This document shows, in pieces, positions 8,605-16,097 of a DNA stretch of 21,142 nucleotides. Positions within the stretch are counted from its first letter, which is position 1, and each line of letters begins with the position of its first letter. The position numbers and the translations under genes are program-made. This stretch comes from UBA6544 sp049601975 (GTDB taxonomy: Bacteria > Pseudomonadota > Alphaproteobacteria > UBA8366): the NCBI GenBank assembly GCA_049601975.1, contig JBMYRC010000065.1, forward strand, positions 1 through 21,142. The letters run 5' to 3'. A model generated the notes under the pieces. That model did no database searches. It was given only the letters and a program-made list of their open reading frames with translations, and had not been told where the DNA came from.

Positions 8605-8934
8605 TTAGCCGACTGGAAGACGTTCACGATAGGTGTCCGTGAACGTCTCGAGCGCCAAGGTTCTTGGCCCTTCGAAATAGGAGGTTGGGATCTGTCGCCG
8701 CGCCACGCTGACTTCATAGCGAACATGCGGGATACCATAGCAATCGGTTCGCATACCAATTACACGCGCCGTCTCAACTGATTTATCGGCATGTGTGCGA
8801 TGGAACAACGATCCACACTTTACCAACTCGACCTTACGACCGCGTTTAATAAACATGCTTAAGGAACCGCTCTTGCGATTACTCAACGATGTTGCACAGG
8901 TTTTTCCATGCAATTTCAAAACACTCTGCGGCAT
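8605..8934 (-). CDS. Conserved hypothetical protein, alphaproteobacterial type
   Basis: A protein of 109 residues, or 83 if it starts at the internal ATG at 8856. The core runs from MFIKRGRKVELV through HRTHADKSVETARVIGM and GIPHVRYEV to FEGPRTLALETFTDTY. I recall this pattern from small uncharacterised alphaproteobacterial proteins of about 80 residues, which favours the internal start. The outer ATG has a good GGGGAG ribosome site seven bases upstream, while the internal one has none; I kept the outer start. The high Arg/His/Tyr content and beta-strand pattern suggest a small beta-rich fold. There is no signal peptide or membrane segment. The function is unknown. Confidence 0.75.
   Translation of the reverse strand: MPQSVLKLHGKTCATSLSNRKSGSLSMFIKRGRKVELVKCGSLFHRTHADKSVETARVIGMRTDCYGIPHVRYEVSVARRQIPTSYFEGPRTLALETFTDTYRERLPVG
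8618..8648 (-). repeat. Perfect 11-base inverted repeat inside the end of a coding region
   Basis: AGACGTTCACG and CGTGAACGTCT flank a nine-base loop. The structure lies within the last codons of the 8605-8934 gene. There is no T-tract, so it may protect the mRNA 3' end or be chance. Confidence 0.45.
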
Positions 8935-9010
8935 TTCGTGCTCCCCGTGGCTCTTTGGCCACCTTATATTAAACGCCGTGTCTCAATCTCGTGCTTTTAC
9001 TATTATAGCA

Positions 9011-10402
9011 TCAAGTCTTCAAAAGACGATTAACATTTGTAGAAGCCTTTATCTTACTGTCACCCGTATACGCTTCATGATTTTTTTCGATCTTATCGAG
9101 TCGGTACAAGTAATTAACCATAAGCCCGTAAGAGCGTTCCATTCCGGGCTCTGTCGCATTACCCATCCAGCAGAGCCTTTCGACAAGCGCGCCGTTGGTC
9201 AGATGGAAATGCCCCACCGGGTCTAATGCCCGTCCGCCTCGGCCTTTCTCCTTCAGAAGATAACGGGCGCAAAGGCGCATCAATACCGGTTCGACAACGT
9301 CGCAAATTGCTTCTTCTTCTGACCAGGTCGCGGTTGCGAGAATTACCTGTAACGGGTTCCCCGCTCCCTCGGTTAACGATGCGACTTCACGCAAGTTTGA
9401 AACCTCGCTATCGGAAAGCAATTTTTCCTCACCGGCCAATGCTTTATCCAGCCAATTACGGAATCCTGGAATCGGTGACAGGGTTGAAAACGTTTTTAGC
9501 CCATGGAATTCACCCTGCAGGACGTCGACCACGCGTTTAATTAAAAATCCACCGAAACTGATCCCGGCCAAACCTTTCTGCGCGTTTGAGATAGAATAGA
9601 AAATGGCGGTGTCCGCATCGTTCGGATCGATTACTGGCGCATCCTTATCCAGCAATTCTTGGACGTTTCCAGCCAATCCGTTAACCAAGGCGACTTCCAC
9701 GAATATCAATGGCTCTTCCGGCATCCTTGGATGGAAGAACGCGAAGCAACGTCGATCAGAATCGAGACGGTTTTTCAGATCGTCCCAGCTTTGGATTTCG
9801 TGAACCGCCTCATATGCGATCAATTTTTCCAAAAGGCTGGCAGGTGAATCCCAACCAATGCGTTGCAGTACGAGAAATCCGATATCAAACCAAGAAGTCA
9901 ATAATTGACGAAGATCATTATCTAGTGATCGGAAGGCAGCGCTTTTCCGCGTCAGACGGGTAAGGTCAGCACGCAGGTCAACGAGAAACTTCACACCTTC
10001 TGGCAAGCCATTGAATTGCGTTAATAATTTAATTCTTCCCGGCTCTAAAGAACGCCGTAAACCAGCGTAGCTATTCGCACGTTCATGAGGTTTTGATTCT
10101 TGAAGCGCGGTCAGTTCATGATTGACGACTTCTTCATCGATACCGAAATCCTCGGCCAATACTTTGAGAAATTGCTCCCGCCCTTTCCGATCGAGTTCGA
10201 GATATGTCTGCCCAAGTGTGGCGGCACGACTGCGTGCCGAAACTTCCCCGCCTCGTGCTTCCAGACAAGATTGCATCTGCTCGCGAAGATGGTCGATATC
10301 GCTCGTCGACGACAAATCGGATTTCATATTCCCTGCGATCGAAACCGTAATATCGCGCCATGCGCCCCTGAGACGTTGGAGGAGTGTTGCCGCTTCAGTC
10401 AT
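9011..10402 (-). CDS. Malonyl-CoA decarboxylase
   Basis: A 463-residue enzyme converting malonyl-CoA to acetyl-CoA and CO2. In bacteria it allows growth on malonate or removes excess malonyl-CoA. The N-terminal helical domain (about 1-200) is followed by the GNAT-like catalytic domain: FHPRMPEEPLIFVEVALV (223-240), IFYSISNAQKGLAGISFG (267-284), the Ser motif FSTLSPIPGF (305-314, catalytic Ser about 309) and the His motif GHFHLTNGA (catalytic His about 400). The start ATG overlaps the nnr stop by four bases, so the two are translationally coupled. No malonate transporter or malonyl-CoA synthetase lies next to it, which favours a housekeeping or repair role over malonate growth. The frame is intact. 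Confidence 0.95.
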   Translation of the reverse strand: MTEAATLLQRLRGAWRDITVSIAGNMKSDLSSTSDIDHLREQMQSCLEARGGEVSARSRAATLGQTYLELDRKGREQFLKVLAEDFGIDEEVVNHELTALQESKPHERANSYAGLRRSLEPGRIKLLTQFNGLPEGVKFLVDLRADLTRLTRKSAAFRSLDNDLRQLLTSWFDIGFLVLQRIGWDSPASLLEKLIAYEAVHEIQSWDDLKNRLDSDRRCFAFFHPRMPEEPLIFVEVALVNGLAGNVQELLDKDAPVIDPNDADTAIFYSISNAQKGLAGISFGGFLIKRVVDVLQGEFHGLKTFSTLSPIPGFRNWLDKALAGEEKLLSDSEVSNLREVASLTEGAGNPLQVILATATWSEEEAICDVVEPVLMRLCARYLLKEKGRGGRALDPVGHFHLTNGALVERLCWMGNATEPGMERSYGLMVNYLYRLDKIEKNHEAYTGDSKIKASTNVNRLLKT

Positions 10403-11874
10403 GCGAATGCTCGTTCCTTATCTTTTAAAGACCTTAGAACACCTGGAAGTGCGTCCGGCAGATCTTCAGCAATTAACCCAGGCCCTACCGCCTGTGCCGC
10501 TTCACCATGTAACCAAACAGCGATGCTTCCTGCTTCAAACGGATCAAGACCTTGAGACATAAGGCCAGTCGCAAATCCGGCTAACACATCGCCGGCACCA
10601 GCGGTCGCGAGATCGGGGGGGGCATTATCATTCACCACCACGCGGCCATCCGGCGCCGCTAGAACCGTATCCGCACCTTTTTGAAGCACCGTCGCACCGC
10701 TCCGTCGCGCAGCCTCGCGCACTTGCGAAACCTTGTCCCCATGAACGTCGAACAAACGATTGAACTCTCCCTTATGCGGTGTCATCAAACAGGGGCTTTG
10801 AATACTCGAAAACAATAAATCCCGCGTCTCTTCAAAGACAGTCAGCGCATCCGCATCCAGAACCACAGGCAAGCCTTGGCGCAATACAGCGAGGGTTTTC
10901 TCCCGCGTCGCAACGTTCAGGCCGCTTCCGGGGCCAATCAGACAAACAGAGACTCGGGGATCCTCAATCAATTCCCGAAATGTACCCGTGTCTCGAATCG
11001 AGCGAATTATAGCACCCGGCAGGCTCAATTTGTATATAGTCACAACCTCCGGCGGGACCGCTGCTGTTATGATTCCCGCCCCGGCTCGCATGGCACTCTG
11101 TACCGCTAACCGTGCGGCGCCGGTCATATCGGCCCCCCCCACGACAATGGCATGCCCGCGCAAATATTTGTGATCGTTGAAACTAGGCCATGGAAATCCT
11201 GTTTCCCACACATCCGGCGCGTTGCGCCAATGTGTCGGTGAAATTTCATCCAAGACGGTTTCGGGAATACCGATATCGACAAGCTGAATATCACCGCAAT
11301 ACTCCCGCCCCGGAAACAAAAGATGCCCCGGTTTTAGCCGAAAGAACGTTACGGTTTTATTAGCTTTATGTGCAGTTCCCATGATTTCGCCGGTATTGCC
11401 GTGAACGCCGCTTGGAACATCGACAGCGATACAATAACGGTCGCCGATTGCTTCAATTGTCTCTTGCGCGACACCGTCGAGATCCCTTGCAAGTCCGGCC
11501 CCGAATATAGCGTCGATAACGCAATCAGCATTCTCCATAATATCCGGCGACAGAGTTTCCGTTTCGCCCTGCCACTTATCGGCGTTTTTTCTCGCGTCAC
11601 CTTTCAGACTGTCGAGCGATCCCAAGAGCCCGAGTCGAACCTGCTTCCCGGCATCGCGAAGATACCGTGCTGACACGAAACCATCGCCACCGTTGTTCCC
11701 CGGCCCGCATAAGACGGCGATGCGCTCAAGTCCGCTTTGCAATGCCGCATCCGCGACTGCTTTACCCGCGACTTCCATCAACGCTTCTCCGGAAACGCCG
11801 GCGTCGATCGCCATGGCATCGGCACGCGCCATTTCTTCCACAGTGAGAAGACTGTTAAGGCTGTGTTCGTTCAT
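10399..11874 (-). CDS. nnr: Bifunctional NAD(P)H-hydrate epimerase / ADP-dependent NAD(P)H-hydrate dehydratase
   Basis: A 491-residue fusion that repairs hydrated NADH and NADPH. The N-terminal half (YjeF_N, about 1-215) epimerises the R form to S, with the phosphate-binding GPGNNGGDG near residue 58, AIFGAGLARDL and AVDVPSGVHG. The C-terminal half (carbohydrate kinase-like, about 230-491) dehydrates S-NAD(P)HX using ADP, with VVGGADMTGAARL, IGPGSG, LDADALT, MTPHKGEF and the signature NAPPDLATAGAGDVLAG carrying the catalytic Asp. Length equals the usual bifunctional form. It overlaps the upstream DUF599 gene and downstream malonyl-CoA decarboxylase by four bases each, giving a tight operon. 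All expected motifs are present. Confidence 0.97.
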   Translation of the reverse strand: MNEHSLNSLLTVEEMARADAMAIDAGVSGEALMEVAGKAVADAALQSGLERIAVLCGPGNNGGDGFVSARYLRDAGKQVRLGLLGSLDSLKGDARKNADKWQGETETLSPDIMENADCVIDAIFGAGLARDLDGVAQETIEAIGDRYCIAVDVPSGVHGNTGEIMGTAHKANKTVTFFRLKPGHLLFPGREYCGDIQLVDIGIPETVLDEISPTHWRNAPDVWETGFPWPSFNDHKYLRGHAIVVGGADMTGAARLAVQSAMRAGAGIITAAVPPEVVTIYKLSLPGAIIRSIRDTGTFRELIEDPRVSVCLIGPGSGLNVATREKTLAVLRQGLPVVLDADALTVFEETRDLLFSSIQSPCLMTPHKGEFNRLFDVHGDKVSQVREAARRSGATVLQKGADTVLAAPDGRVVVNDNAPPDLATAGAGDVLAGFATGLMSQGLDPFEAGSIAVWLHGEAAQAVGPGLIAEDLPDALPGVLRSLKDKERAFA

Positions 11875-12575
11875 TTCTTTCCCTGCTCATCGGAATGATC
11901 CATGACGATCAAACGCAAGGTGCGTGAATGAAATTCACGCCGATATAGTACCAAAACGACGGTCAACGTTGATGCGATCAAAGTGGACGGATGCATATGC
12001 CATGCGAGCAATGCCAAGCCAAAGTAATAAGCTCTAATGCATCGGTTTGTATGCGACGACGCGATGGTGGCGACATTCGCAGCGTTTTTTGCTCTCTCGC
12101 TAGCATTTTCAATCACGTTATCACTTGAACCGACTGACCCCAGCATAATCGAGCAGTAATTCAGTTGCCGCATTGCCCAACCCAATTTGAAAAACGCGAA
12201 GATAAACATAACGATGAGCGTCATTATTTTTACTTCCCATAATTCTTGGCTCACGGAGATCGAAAAAGGAAAATCACTTAGCAATTCGATGGCTTTATCT
12301 GTTGCGCCCGAGACAGCGATCATTCCCGTTAACTCGAGAATCGAGGTGGACGCGAAAAACGACGCGCTACCGCCGCGGCTGCGTAAAATCTGAATGTCAA
12401 AAATTCTGTTACCGCGCGTCAACATTTGCTCCATCCAGGCCTGCCGACGATCCGCCATGACGGAAACGAGATTTGTTCTTCCCGCAGGCAAACTCTCAGA
12501 ATAGCAGCTATATCCGGTCGGTAAAAGGAAGAATGCAGCTATTGCAAGGTAATCATACAGCGAAAAATTAACCAA
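11871..12575 (-). CDS. DUF599 family membrane protein
   Basis: A 234-residue inner-membrane protein. Hydrophobic segments are seen near residues 8-24, 70-92 (ASFFASTSILELTGMIAVSG), 118-140 (IMTLIVMFIFAFFKLGWAMR) and 190-215. Matching the DUF599 pattern as I know it are DRRQAWMEQMLTRGNRIFD near the N-terminus, SFFAST in the second segment, and KLGWAMRQLNYCSIMLG. The biochemical role is unknown. It is the first gene of the DUF599 - nnr - malonyl-CoA decarboxylase operon, and its stop overlaps the nnr start by four bases. The start at 12575 follows a divergent gap of about 150 bases shared with the plus-strand gene at 12723. Confidence 0.85.
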   Translation of the reverse strand: MVNFSLYDYLAIAAFFLLPTGYSCYSESLPAGRTNLVSVMADRRQAWMEQMLTRGNRIFDIQILRSRGGSASFFASTSILELTGMIAVSGATDKAIELLSDFPFSISVSQELWEVKIMTLIVMFIFAFFKLGWAMRQLNYCSIMLGSVGSSDNVIENASERAKNAANVATIASSHTNRCIRAYYFGLALLAWHMHPSTLIASTLTVVLVLYRREFHSRTLRLIVMDHSDEQGKK

Positions 12576-12722
12576 ATTATCGCTCTCAAATGATATTGGA
12601 TTATTACTCTCGATCGCACTATGACCCGCTCCAGGGCACGAAACAACAAAGCTCGATACCCAGCGAATTGAGCAAATTTCGACCGTCTGGATTGAACGGC
12701 TCCACAGTGCTTGAATGCACCT

Positions 12723-12932
12723 ATGGACGATAAGACGCGCGAAGCGCTGAAGAGTTTTTCAGACGATTTAACAGTGATCGTCGGTGAGGATTTAGCGCGC
12801 TCGATTATTAACTATGCACAACGACCAAACGAACTCGAGGCGGTCTTTTTAAAGACCGACGGATTCACCAGTTTGGAGGAGGAAACAAAAGATGTGCTCA
12901 TTGACCTTCTCGAACATTACCTCAGCGACTAG
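12723..12932 (+). CDS. Small hypothetical protein, acidic
   Basis: Sixty-nine residues from ATG 12723 (an in-frame TTG at 12711 is an alternative). The protein is acidic and helical, starting MDDKTREALKSFSDDL and ending DVLIDLLEHYLSD. It has no Cys, signal or membrane segment. The composition and charge pattern look like a real protein, but I recognise no family. Its 3' end overlaps the start of the next gene by 41 bases, and that gene's ribosome site GGAGGA lies inside it, which suggests coupling. An 8-base inverted repeat with a two-base centre lies within it at about 12841-12858. Confidence 0.55.
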   Translation: MDDKTREALKSFSDDLTVIVGEDLARSIINYAQRPNELEAVFLKTDGFTSLEEETKDVLIDLLEHYLSD

Positions 12933-13400
12933 AGCGGCGGTCGCCGCAGCAATATTCGTGTTAATTCTAACGATATGCATACGCCCCCTCGTCGCCGGCA
13001 GTGGTACACCATTTGAAGTACTGAGCGGCGATATGATTACGTCGGCAAAACAACATATTGCCTTAAAGGCATCGATGCTCCCGAACCCGGGCAAATTTGC
13101 AAAGGCGGTAACGGTCGCGATTACGATTGCGGGCATATCGCCAACACCGCGCTAATGGACCTGACCGCCGGCGTGAACGTGAATTGCAGTGACGTCATGA
13201 AGCAAAACGCTTGCATGGTCGGATCTTGCGAGGCCGACGGGTTCTATCTCGCGCGGAATATGATCCATACGGGCTGGGCGCTCAGCACGGAACCGCGTTT
13301 CGCCAACATCCAGGCACAAGCAAAAGTGAAGAAGCGCGGTCTCTGGAAAGGGATTTTCGATACTCCATTGGCGTGGCGCACGTCACAGAAGCAACGTTAG
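12892..13400 (+). pseudogene. Frameshifted SNase-like (thermonuclease family) protein with degenerate active site
   Basis: ATG 12892 has a strong GGAGGA site. The first frame gives a hydrophobic anchor or signal (about residues 14-36, AAVAAAIFVLILTI) and then VLSGDMIT. The fold continues one base out of register as VGKTTYCLKGIDAPEPGQIC, CGHIANTALMDLTAGV, MIHTGWAL and AKKRGLWKG-like KVKKRGLWKGIFDTP to a stop at 13400. A one-base deletion at about 13039-13042 (ACGGTC to ACGTC) explains the break. SNase-fold marks GIDAPE and GLWKG are clear. However, the Arg of the usual YRLxGIDAPE is Cys, and no Arg matches the second catalytic one in DRYGR. Even if repaired it is probably not a nuclease. It sits 16 bases before queA. 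Confidence 0.8.
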
Positions 13401-13416
13401 ATATCTTGGAATTTTG

Positions 13417-14457
13417 ATGCGCACCGACAAATTCGACTTCGATCTGCCGACCGAGCGGATCGCCCAAGAACCTGCCGTTCCACGCGATTCCTCACGCCTG
13501 CTTGAGGTGTTTCCTGACCGTCTGCGAGATCGAATGGTGATGGATCTCCCCACTCTCTTGCAACCCGGCGACCTGTTGGTCCTAAACGATACGCGCGTGA
13601 TCCCCAGTCGGCTGCGCGGTAAACGCGGTGACGCCAAAATCGAAGTTACTCTCCACAAACTGACAAACGAGAACCAATGGTACGCGTATGCCCGTCCCGG
13701 ACGGCGATTGCGTGTCGGCGACACAATCGATTTCGCGGATGGGTTTTCAGCGCGATTACTTGAAAAGCGTGATGGCGGCGAAGTTCTGCTGAAGATGATA
13801 TCGGCGACCGGCAACTTGACGGACGCGCTTCTTGCCCATGGTGAAATGCCACTCCCCCCATATATCGAACGTGCGGGCGGCAACAGACCGACCGATGGGC
13901 AGAATTATCAGACGATTTATGCACGCAATGCCGGTGCGGTTGCCGCGCCGACCGCTGGATTACATTTTACCGATGATCTCTTCGCAGCCTTAAACGCCAG
14001 CGGTATTGGACGCACCTATGTCACACTTCATGTTGGTGCCGGCACTTTTCTGCCGATCAAGAGCGAGACGATCGAAGATCATCTCATGCATGCTGAATTC
14101 GGCGTCCTATCCGCTGAGACAGCGGCTCGTATTAACCAGACAAGGGCGCAGGGCGGCCGAGTCGTTGCGGTCGGTTCGACGTCTCTGCGATTGATTGAAA
14201 CCGCGGCGCAAGATAATGGAGAAATTCTCCCATTCGAAGGCGAAACCGACGTGTTTATCGCGCCTGGATATAATTTTAAGGCTGTCGATTTATTCCTAAC
14301 CAACTTTCACCTACCGAAATCAACATTGTTTGTTTTAGTCTCTGCCTTTAGTGGAACGGAGAGGATGAAATCCGCCTACGCCCACGCGATCGAGAAAACT
14401 TACCGATTCTATTCGTATGGCGATTGTTGCCTTCTGCATCCGAACGAAGCCACGTGA
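13417..14457 (+). CDS. queA: S-adenosylmethionine:tRNA ribosyltransferase-isomerase
   Basis: A 346-residue enzyme that moves ribose from S-adenosylmethionine onto preQ1 in tRNA, making epoxyqueuosine. Family signatures are FDLPTERIAQEPA at the N-terminus, LVLNDTRVIPSRLRG (about 50-64), GEMPLPPYIER, YQTIYARNAGAVAAPTAGLH (about 165-185), HVGAGTFLPI and FLTNFHLPKSTL. Length is normal. I chose ATG 13417 over the preceding TTG. It heads queA-queF-queG, 24 bases before queF. The product acts on position 34 of tRNAs with GUN anticodons, which includes the tRNA-Asp (GTC) found at the left of this window. Confidence 0.98.
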   Translation: MRTDKFDFDLPTERIAQEPAVPRDSSRLLEVFPDRLRDRMVMDLPTLLQPGDLLVLNDTRVIPSRLRGKRGDAKIEVTLHKLTNENQWYAYARPGRRLRVGDTIDFADGFSARLLEKRDGGEVLLKMISATGNLTDALLAHGEMPLPPYIERAGGNRPTDGQNYQTIYARNAGAVAAPTAGLHFTDDLFAALNASGIGRTYVTLHVGAGTFLPIKSETIEDHLMHAEFGVLSAETAARINQTRAQGGRVVAVGSTSLRLIETAAQDNGEILPFEGETDVFIAPGYNFKAVDLFLTNFHLPKSTLFVLVSAFSGTERMKSAYAHAIEKTYRFYSYGDCCLLHPNEAT

Positions 14458-14481
14458 CGGAGCCACTCATCCTCCGCTAAC

Positions 14482-14955
14482 ATGCAAGTCATGACCGATA
14501 TTAAGCACAATGATCTCACGCAACTCGGCCGCTCGGTCGAGACTCCGCAATCGCCGGAAGAGGCAACACTCGAAGCCGTTCAGAATCCTCACGTAGATAC
14601 GGACTATTTAATCCGTTTTACCTGCCCAGAATTCACCTCTTTGTGTCCGGTCACCGGGCAACCAGATTTCGCTCATTTCGTCATCGATTACGCACCTGCC
14701 CAATCCATTGTGGAGAGTAAATCCCTAAAGCTCTTCATGGCTTCATTCCGAAACCATGCGACATTTCACGAGGATTGCACGGTTTCAATCGGCAAACGCT
14801 TGAGCGCTTTGCTTGCCCCAAAATGGCTCCGAATTGCAGGGTATTGGTATCCTCGGGGCGGCATCCCTATCGATATTTTCTATCAATGCGGCGACCTTCC
14901 ACAGAATTTATGGGTACCGGAAACCGGCGTCGCGCCGTATCACGGAAGAGGATGA
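14482..14955 (+). CDS. queF: NADPH-dependent 7-cyano-7-deazaguanine (preQ0) reductase
   Basis: A 157-residue short-form QueF. It reduces the nitrile of preQ0 to the aminomethyl of preQ1 with NADPH. Catalytic Cys55 lies in FTSLCPVTGQPDF, Asp62 follows, the NADPH motif ESKSLK is at 79-84, and the HE pair is at 96-97 (TFHEDC). The spacing agrees with the Bacillus-type unimodular enzyme. ATG 14482 is used; ATG 14491 is an alternative. The stop overlaps the queG start by four bases (ATGA), so the two are coupled. Confidence 0.97.
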   Translation: MQVMTDIKHNDLTQLGRSVETPQSPEEATLEAVQNPHVDTDYLIRFTCPEFTSLCPVTGQPDFAHFVIDYAPAQSIVESKSLKLFMASFRNHATFHEDCTVSIGKRLSALLAPKWLRIAGYWYPRGGIPIDIFYQCGDLPQNLWVPETGVAPYHGRG

Positions 14956-16088
14956 ATTCCGCCGATCAAATCAAATGTGAAATCCAAGAACGCTCCTTGG
15001 GAGAAGGATTCGATATCGTCGGTTTCGCGGACCCGGATATCGGACATCGGAGCGGCGAACGATTGGAGACATTCATTGAGCGTGGATATCACGGCGATAT
15101 GGGGTGGCTAGAAACACACGCGGATCGACGTAAATCGCCGCGGAGTTTATGGCCGGAGGTCGAGACAGTCATCGTTCTCGGGGTCAATTACGGGCCCGAT
15201 CATTTGCCACACGAGCGCTTGGACGAGCTAAAAGAAAATTCCCAAGGAAATATTTCTGTTTATGCGCGCAATGGTGATTATCACCACGTCATGAAAAAAC
15301 GTCTGAAGCGGATTAGTCGATGGATGTGCGAGACCTTCGACTGCAACGTTAAGGTATTTGTCGATACCGCGCCGGTATTGGAAAAGCCGATCGCACAACG
15401 GGCCGGTATCGGTTGGCAGGGGAAGCATACCAACGTCGTCTCACGCGAATTCGGATCTTGGTTATTCTTGAGCGAGATTTATACGACCCTCAAACTACCT
15501 CCAGACACTTCAGAGCCTGATCGCTGCGGAACATGCCACAAATGCATCGATATTTGTCCAACGAACGCATTCACCGCTCCCTATCAATTGGATGCGCGAA
15601 AATGCATTTCGTACCTAACAATTGAACATAAGGGGCATATCGCACCGGAATTTCGTACCGCGATGGGGACACGGATATTTGGGTGCGATGACTGTTTGTC
15701 CGTCTGTCCGTGGAATAAATTTGCCCGAACGACCGTTGAACCCGAGTTTCTCCCTCGCAATAATCTAGAAGGACTCGCGATTTCGACCCTCCTTCGATTG
15801 GACGACGGGGAGTTTCGCCGGATGTTCAGTAAATCACCGGTAAAACGCACAGGAAGAGATCGCGTTATACGGAACACATTGATCGCGGCCGGTAACACAG
15901 GCGATCGCTCACTTGCGGGTGAAGTAACAATTCTTCTCGACGACCCTTCTCCCCTCGTCCGGGCGATGGCCGTATGGGCGCTGGCGCGGTTGACCGACGT
16001 ATCGGAGTTCAACAACCTAAAAGAACGCCATCAATCTCGTGAGGCAGACGGGGACGTATTGGAAGAATGGCGGACAGCCGCCTTCTGA
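14952..16088 (+). CDS. queG: Epoxyqueuosine reductase (cobalamin and Fe-S dependent)
   Basis: A 378-residue enzyme that reduces epoxyqueuosine to queuosine in tRNA, the last step of the pathway. The N-terminal cobalamin-binding domain contains VDTAPVLEKPIAQRAGIGW with catalytic Asp138. Two 4Fe-4S clusters are bound by CGTCHKCIDICP (Cys192, 195, 198, 202) and CDDCLSVCPW (Cys245, 248, 252) with Cys218. A C-terminal HEAT-like segment (LLDDPSPLVRAMAVWALARL) helps bind tRNA. The frame is open further upstream to 14775, but that part overlaps queF. The ATG at 14952, with GGAAGAGG before it and an ATGA overlap with queF, is the sensible start. It converges on the ketosynthase gene with only nine bases between stops. 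Confidence 0.97.
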   Translation: MNSADQIKCEIQERSLGEGFDIVGFADPDIGHRSGERLETFIERGYHGDMGWLETHADRRKSPRSLWPEVETVIVLGVNYGPDHLPHERLDELKENSQGNISVYARNGDYHHVMKKRLKRISRWMCETFDCNVKVFVDTAPVLEKPIAQRAGIGWQGKHTNVVSREFGSWLFLSEIYTTLKLPPDTSEPDRCGTCHKCIDICPTNAFTAPYQLDARKCISYLTIEHKGHIAPEFRTAMGTRIFGCDDCLSVCPWNKFARTTVEPEFLPRNNLEGLAISTLLRLDDGEFRRMFSKSPVKRTGRDRVIRNTLIAAGNTGDRSLAGEVTILLDDPSPLVRAMAVWALARLTDVSEFNNLKERHQSREADGDVLEEWRTAAF

Positions 16089-16097
16089 CAGATTAGG

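Noticed and set aside
13401..13416. A preQ1 riboswitch before queA
   Set aside because: The gap to the upstream gene is only 16 bases and no H-type pseudoknot sequence is visible.
14775..14951. Upstream extension of the queG frame
   Set aside because: It lies wholly inside queF, and the overlapping ATG at 14952 has a ribosome site and matches the family start.
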